Below are positions 60,358 through 64,000 of a stretch of 64,000 nucleotides of DNA, piece after piece (position 1 is the stretch's first letter; each line of letters opens with the position of its first letter). This stretch comes from Guptibacillus hwajinpoensis (GTDB taxonomy: Bacteria > Bacillota > Bacilli > Bacillales > Guptibacillaceae). The stretch covers positions 310,001 to 374,000 of the forward strand of contig NZ_SWFM01000002.1 of NCBI RefSeq assembly GCF_005144865.1. The letters run 5' to 3'. The position numbers and the translations under genes were made by a program. Under the pieces are notes generated by a model that was not told where the DNA came from, did no database searches, and saw only the letters and a list, made by a program, of their open reading frames with translations.

Positions 60358-61947
60358 ATGAGTGTCATTACCAATGTGAAAATCTATCAACCAGGAAAAG
60401 AAACCATAGAAAACGGTCATCTTGTCATTGAAGACGGGAAATTCTCTTATGTTGGGGACGGACCATATGAAGGTGATCAAACCAACATTGTTGATGGGAA
60501 AGGGAAAACGGTAGCTCCTTCCTTCAATGATACGCACCTGCATTTGCTGCGATACGGTTTGATGAAGAAAGAACTTGATTTGCGTGAGGTAACAACGTGG
60601 GAGGAAATGAAGCGAATTGTAAGTGATAAATATACGGAAGAAAAGATGGAAGAGAATGAGTGGATTATTGGGCGGGGATTAATTGATAGTCAGTTCACAG
60701 ACATTGATCATCTTTTAACGGCTCATGATCTTGAGGAGTTAGAATATAAAAAGCCGATGTTCTTCCTTCATGACGATGGTCATGAATGCATCGTAAATGA
60801 AGAAGCTTTAGAGATTATTAAGGAGCATGATGGTCTCGAGAAAAACCATGACAGATTCATAGAGAAAGATGAGAACGGTAATTGGACTGGACGATTTAAA
60901 GACAGCGCTGTTCATTTTATTAAATTCCACTTCAGACAAAAAACAGAAGATGAGGTCTATGAAGCGATTAGTGATGCTGTTCCGCATCTATTAAAGCATG
61001 GTATTACGTCGATCCATACAGATGATTTAAATTATACGGGTGCGTTTGATCGTGTTTGGGACAGCTATCGGAAATTAGAAGAGGAGGGAGACCTACCTGT
61101 TCAAGTTCATCTCCATCATTACGTCTACAATCTCGATAATATGAAGGAATATCTCAACACTTATAATAGAAGAACTGGTGAAGGTTCAGATCGCGTGCGG
61201 ATGGGAGCTTTCAAGATCTTCCTTGATGGCACACAGCGATTACACACGGCAGCGTTAAGACAGGCTTATCATGATAAACCGGAAACAAGCGGGACTTTGA
61301 TTTATTCGCAAGAAGAACTTGATGAAATGGTGAAAACGGCAGATGAGAACAACATGCAGGTGACGATGCATGCGATTGGTGATCGAACAGTCGAGCAAGC
61401 GATCAATGCGATTGAGAAAGTATGCGCAGGCAAAATGCGTCATCGCATTATTCATGCCCAAATTCTTGCACCAGATTTATTAGAACGACTAAAGAAGCTG
61501 AAACCTTATCTTGAGATCCAGCCTGGCTTTATGATGAGTGAATACGATCAAACGGCTGATTGGGTAGGAAGAGAACAAGAGAAATATTGTAACCCATGGA
61601 AAACGGTAAGCAAGATGGGCATTCCGTTCACCGGAAGCTCGGATTGTCCAATTGGTCCACTATCACCTATGATGCACATCTACGCAGCTGTCACAAGACA
61701 GGATGAAGAAGGAAAACCTGAAGGCGGTTGGATTCCAGATGAGCGACTTTCAGTTGATGAAATCTATAATGCCTATACAGCGACAGGAGCAGAACTGGAA
61801 TTTCAGGAAAAGGTGAAAGGCAAATTGGAAAAGGGTCATACAGCTGATTTCGTCGTGTTATCAGCGCATCCAGGAGAAGTTGAACCGAAAGAGTTGAAGG
61901 AGCTTGAAGTTTTTGAGACTTGGGTTCAGGGAGAAAGAGTGATGTGA
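60358..61947 (+). CDS. Amidohydrolase family protein (YtcJ-like)
   Basis: A 529-residue metal-dependent hydrolase. The metal ligands are visible as NDTHLHLL, MHAIGDRTVEQAI, RIIHAQI and GSSDCPIGPLSPM, and the C-terminus has the short beta-sandwich segment KGHTADFVVLS. This arrangement matches the YtcJ/N-substituted formamide deformylase-like group. The substrate is unknown. AACGAGGAG precedes ATG 60358. Monocistronic, between two REPIN-like elements. Confidence 0.88.
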   Translation: MSVITNVKIYQPGKETIENGHLVIEDGKFSYVGDGPYEGDQTNIVDGKGKTVAPSFNDTHLHLLRYGLMKKELDLREVTTWEEMKRIVSDKYTEEKMEENEWIIGRGLIDSQFTDIDHLLTAHDLEELEYKKPMFFLHDDGHECIVNEEALEIIKEHDGLEKNHDRFIEKDENGNWTGRFKDSAVHFIKFHFRQKTEDEVYEAISDAVPHLLKHGITSIHTDDLNYTGAFDRVWDSYRKLEEEGDLPVQVHLHHYVYNLDNMKEYLNTYNRRTGEGSDRVRMGAFKIFLDGTQRLHTAALRQAYHDKPETSGTLIYSQEELDEMVKTADENNMQVTMHAIGDRTVEQAINAIEKVCAGKMRHRIIHAQILAPDLLERLKKLKPYLEIQPGFMMSEYDQTADWVGREQEKYCNPWKTVSKMGIPFTGSSDCPIGPLSPMMHIYAAVTRQDEEGKPEGGWIPDERLSVDEIYNAYTATGAELEFQEKVKGKLEKGHTADFVVLSAHPGEVEPKELKELEVFETWVQGERVM

Positions 61948-61949
61948 GG

Positions 61950-62134
61950 GAATCACCGGGACGGTTCTCGTGATTCATTTTGAGGTGTATGGGGAGTAGA
62001 GTCAGTTGTGTTATTGACTTATTCCATAGTAAGACGTAAAGAAAACCAGGAGAGCTAATCATTCTATTGATTAGCTCTCCTGGTTTATTGTATTTTGGAA
62101 GAAAAATGAATCAGCAGAACCGTCCCCGTGATTC
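61950..62134 (+). repeat. Family A REPIN-like element, copy 17 (185 bases, well preserved)
   Basis: Left end GAATCACCGGGACGGTTCT and CGTGATTC, hairpin AAAACCAGGAGAGCTAATC...GATTAGCTCTCCTGGTTT (62042-62086), right end AGAACCGTCCCCGTGATTC, the exact complement of the standard left end. It lies between convergent genes. Confidence 0.85.
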
Positions 62135-62195
62135 TCGTAGATTCTTTCACTTCTATTTTTGGGTTTTAATGATATGTAATAGATGTTCATGATCT

Positions 62196-63107
62196 TCAAT
62201 CTATTGGTAACAAAGAGCAGTTCCTAAAATGGTTTTTACTCACAGAAATAAAATTTTCTTGTATTTCGGTTAAAACCTTGTCTTTATGCCATGAAAGGTA
62301 ATGAACCCATATTGGATTAGAATTAAAGTCTATCCTTTTTAGCTTCCCAGTCTGAATCTCTTCTCTTACTACTTCGTAAGGGAGTAAAGCAATTCCAAGG
62401 TTTGATTTTAAGCAATTTTTTAGCGTTTCCACATTGGTTATTTCATAGGAGGACCGAAAAGCCATATTTGATTCAGCCATCATATTTTCTAAAAAACCCC
62501 TATATGAGCAGCCTTTTTCTGTTAATAAGATCGTTTGCTCATGAAGGTCTTTTAGAGTTGGTTTTATAAGGTTATTAGCTTTGTTTAAAGGTGATGCTAC
62601 CAATACTAAATCTTCTTCTGCTAGAAGAGTGGTTTGGAAACCTTGTTCGTCATTCAAGTCCTCATTAAACGCGAACGCAAAATCAAGTCGCCCCTCTTGA
62701 AGTTCAGATTGAATAAAGTCAATTTGGTGTATAGGTTTTATGATTACTTTCACATTTGGGTATTGTTCGTTTATCTCGGCTAAAATCCCAGGAAGTTTAT
62801 ACGTGCATTGGCTTTCGGTCGCCGCTACAGTTATGGTAGCGGACGTTTGTTTGTTATCGCTAATAGCCTCTAAAGCGGATTTATATTGATGTAGAATCAT
62901 ATCTGCGTAGCCTTTAAAGTTTATACCGTTAGAAGTGAGAACGAGCTTACTCCCTAATCGTTCAAAAAGCTTTACATTAAGTTCAGATTCTAAACTTTTA
63001 ATTTGAGAAGTAACACTAGACTGCGCATAATTAAGCGCTTTAGCAGTCTTTGTAAAGTTTAAAGTCTCACTTGCTATTTTAAATGTAGCTAACTGCTTCA
63101 TATCCAT
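62196..63107 (-). CDS. LysR family transcriptional regulator
   Basis: A 303-residue regulator: N-terminal winged helix-turn-helix (FKIASETLNFTKTAKALNYAQSSVTSQIKSLESEL, written here in parts: FTKTAKALNYAQSSVTSQIK, about 18-37), then a substrate-binding domain (ITVAATESQCTYKLPGIL onwards). A ribosome binding site TAGGAG precedes ATG 63107. It is divergent from the ATP-grasp gene with a 149-base gap, so that gene or operon is its likely target, with an operator in the gap. Confidence 0.9.
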   Translation of the reverse strand: MDMKQLATFKIASETLNFTKTAKALNYAQSSVTSQIKSLESELNVKLFERLGSKLVLTSNGINFKGYADMILHQYKSALEAISDNKQTSATITVAATESQCTYKLPGILAEINEQYPNVKVIIKPIHQIDFIQSELQEGRLDFAFAFNEDLNDEQGFQTTLLAEEDLVLVASPLNKANNLIKPTLKDLHEQTILLTEKGCSYRGFLENMMAESNMAFRSSYEITNVETLKNCLKSNLGIALLPYEVVREEIQTGKLKRIDFNSNPIWVHYLSWHKDKVLTEIQENFISVSKNHFRNCSLLPID

Positions 63108-63256
63108 ATTAATCTACTCCTATCGCATTTTCCGATTGGTTCTATCGATCTTTTCATATGGGATTTAGTTACATCTTATCATAGAATGAAACTATTCCTA
63201 TAAATGGAAAGTACATACTTGCTGTCAATGTAAGAAAAATTATGTGAGGAGGAAGA

Positions 63257-64000
63257 ATGGTGAAGACAAAAGTTGTAGCATTCGTAGAACCGAGCTTTTA
63301 TGGCATTGATTTTGTAGAAAGAACGTACAGAAAAGGATGTAAAGTCATCGCAATTGGCTCATCAATCGATAATCCTAAAAAGTATGCGTACGAGAATTAT
63401 TATCATGATTTTTTAGTAGCTGACATAAGAAATGCAGAATCGATTTACAATGCGATTAAAGAATCTTCATATTACGGTCAAATTGATGCGTTAATTCCTG
63501 CGACTGATTATGCCTCACACTTAACAGCTGAGGTAGCTGAAAGGTTATCGCTAAAAACAATATCTTCTCAAGCAGCAAACAACGCAAGAAATAAAGATTT
63601 AGCGCGTGATGTGTATGAGCAACATAAAGTACCTAGTGCAAAATATCAAAAGGTATCCAGCTTGACGGCAGCGATACAAGCTGCCAAAACTATCACCTAT
63701 CCCGTAGTTCTTAAACCTACCAATTGTGCCAGTAGTCAAGGCGTCTATTTCATTGAAAATGACAAACAATTAGAAGTAGCATTTGAGAAACTAAGAGAAT
63801 TCAAAAAGACCTATATGGATTTTGACGTAAGAAACGAATATCTCATTGAAGAATACTTAATAGGTCCAGAATTTAGCGTAGAATTTTTCTTGAAGGATAG
63901 CGAAGTTGTGTTTTCATCAGTGACAGAGAAACTTACTTCTGATCTACCTTATTTTGTAGAAATCTCACATACTGTTCCTACATCTGTAGAGAGCGATAAG
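63257..64000 (+). CDS. ATP-grasp ligase (partial, cut by window end)
   Basis: The first 248 residues of an ATP-grasp enzyme. A pre-ATP-grasp domain (VVAFVEPSFYGIDFVERTYRKG) is followed by KDLARDVYEQHKVPSAKYQKV, YPVVLKPTNCASSQGVYFI (ATP-binding lysine) and EYLIEEYLIGPEFSVEFFL. The type is that of carbamoyl-phosphate-synthase-like ligases forming peptide or amide bonds. GAGGAGGAAG precedes ATG 63257. A LysR regulator and an EamA exporter close by make a small-molecule or dipeptide synthesis and export function plausible. The 3' end is outside the window. Confidence 0.85.
   Translation, partial: MVKTKVVAFVEPSFYGIDFVERTYRKGCKVIAIGSSIDNPKKYAYENYYHDFLVADIRNAESIYNAIKESSYYGQIDALIPATDYASHLTAEVAERLSLKTISSQAANNARNKDLARDVYEQHKVPSAKYQKVSSLTAAIQAAKTITYPVVLKPTNCASSQGVYFIENDKQLEVAFEKLREFKKTYMDFDVRNEYLIEEYLIGPEFSVEFFLKDSEVVFSSVTEKLTSDLPYFVEISHTVPTSVESDK

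Noticed and set aside
22934..62134. CRISPR array from the many similar short repeats
   Set aside because: The repeats are about 150-base units kilobases apart, with inverted ends and central hairpins; there are no regular spacers and no cas genes.

Overview
The window looks like the chromosome of a low-GC Gram-positive bacterium of the Bacillaceae. Strong GGAGG-type ribosome binding sites, a ywqE/ywqC/ywqD-like capsule regulatory module, a TupA-like protein and Bacillus-type small membrane proteins all point that way. No rRNA, tRNA or CRISPR array was found. The species cannot be named from the sequence alone.

Positions 1-21.2 kb hold one long plus-strand exopolysaccharide (capsule) locus. 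It starts with a tyrosine phosphatase, chain-length regulator and BY-kinase. A UDP-GlcNAc 4,6-dehydratase, sugar-phosphate transferase and SDR reductase follow and would build and load a first 6-deoxy-HexNAc-type sugar. Then come an Alg14/Alg13-like split glycosyltransferase, a TupA-like ATP-grasp protein, a GT4 transferase, a Wzy-like polymerase, a MurJ/Wzx-like flippase and a probable surface-carbohydrate transferase. The 3' end has a complete neuB-neuC-neuA set for a CMP-nonulosonic acid, a pyruvyltransferase, UDP-glucose dehydrogenase and a UDP-glucuronate 4-epimerase, and ends at a terminator. The predicted product is an acidic polymer with uronic and nonulosonic acids, possibly pyruvylated and amino-acid-decorated.

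Positions 21.3-44.5 kb are accessory DNA full of repeats and gene wreckage. The main repeat (family A, about 20 full, half or decayed copies, all after 22.9 kb) is a 130-185 bp REPIN-like unit. It has inverted 19-base ends and a central CCAGG...CCTGG hairpin with flanking A/T runs that looks like a bidirectional terminator. A second repeat (family B) carries GGGACAGG...GTCCC palindromes. A REP-associated tyrosine transposase (RAYT) with a probable CTG start lies at 24.97 kb, directly upstream of two damaged comM/yifB copies; a third comM scrap lies at 41.5 kb. Truncated neuD, galU, istB, lipoprotein and membrane-protein remnants lie among the repeats. Apparently intact genes here include an HNH nuclease, a TM2-domain protein, an Ltp-repeat protein, a candidate lactococcin-972-like bacteriocin with ABC transporter, and a berberine-bridge-type oxidoreductase.

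Positions 44.5-54.6 kb carry the most unusual locus: four dynamin-like GTPases. One is on the minus strand; three lie head-to-tail on the plus strand with overlapping genes, plus a small terminal gene. Two of them share an approximately 615-residue cytoplasmic GTPase module and one transmembrane helix, but carry different predicted extracytoplasmic domains: a degenerate staphylococcal-nuclease-like domain and tandem NTF2/TcaA-like domains. An aerolysin/ETX-MTX2-like pore-forming protein and a GLUG-repeat surface protein follow. Positions 58.5-64 kb return to ordinary genes: a peptidase-like protein, EamA transporter, YtcJ-like amidohydrolase, LysR regulator and an ATP-grasp enzyme cut by the window edge.
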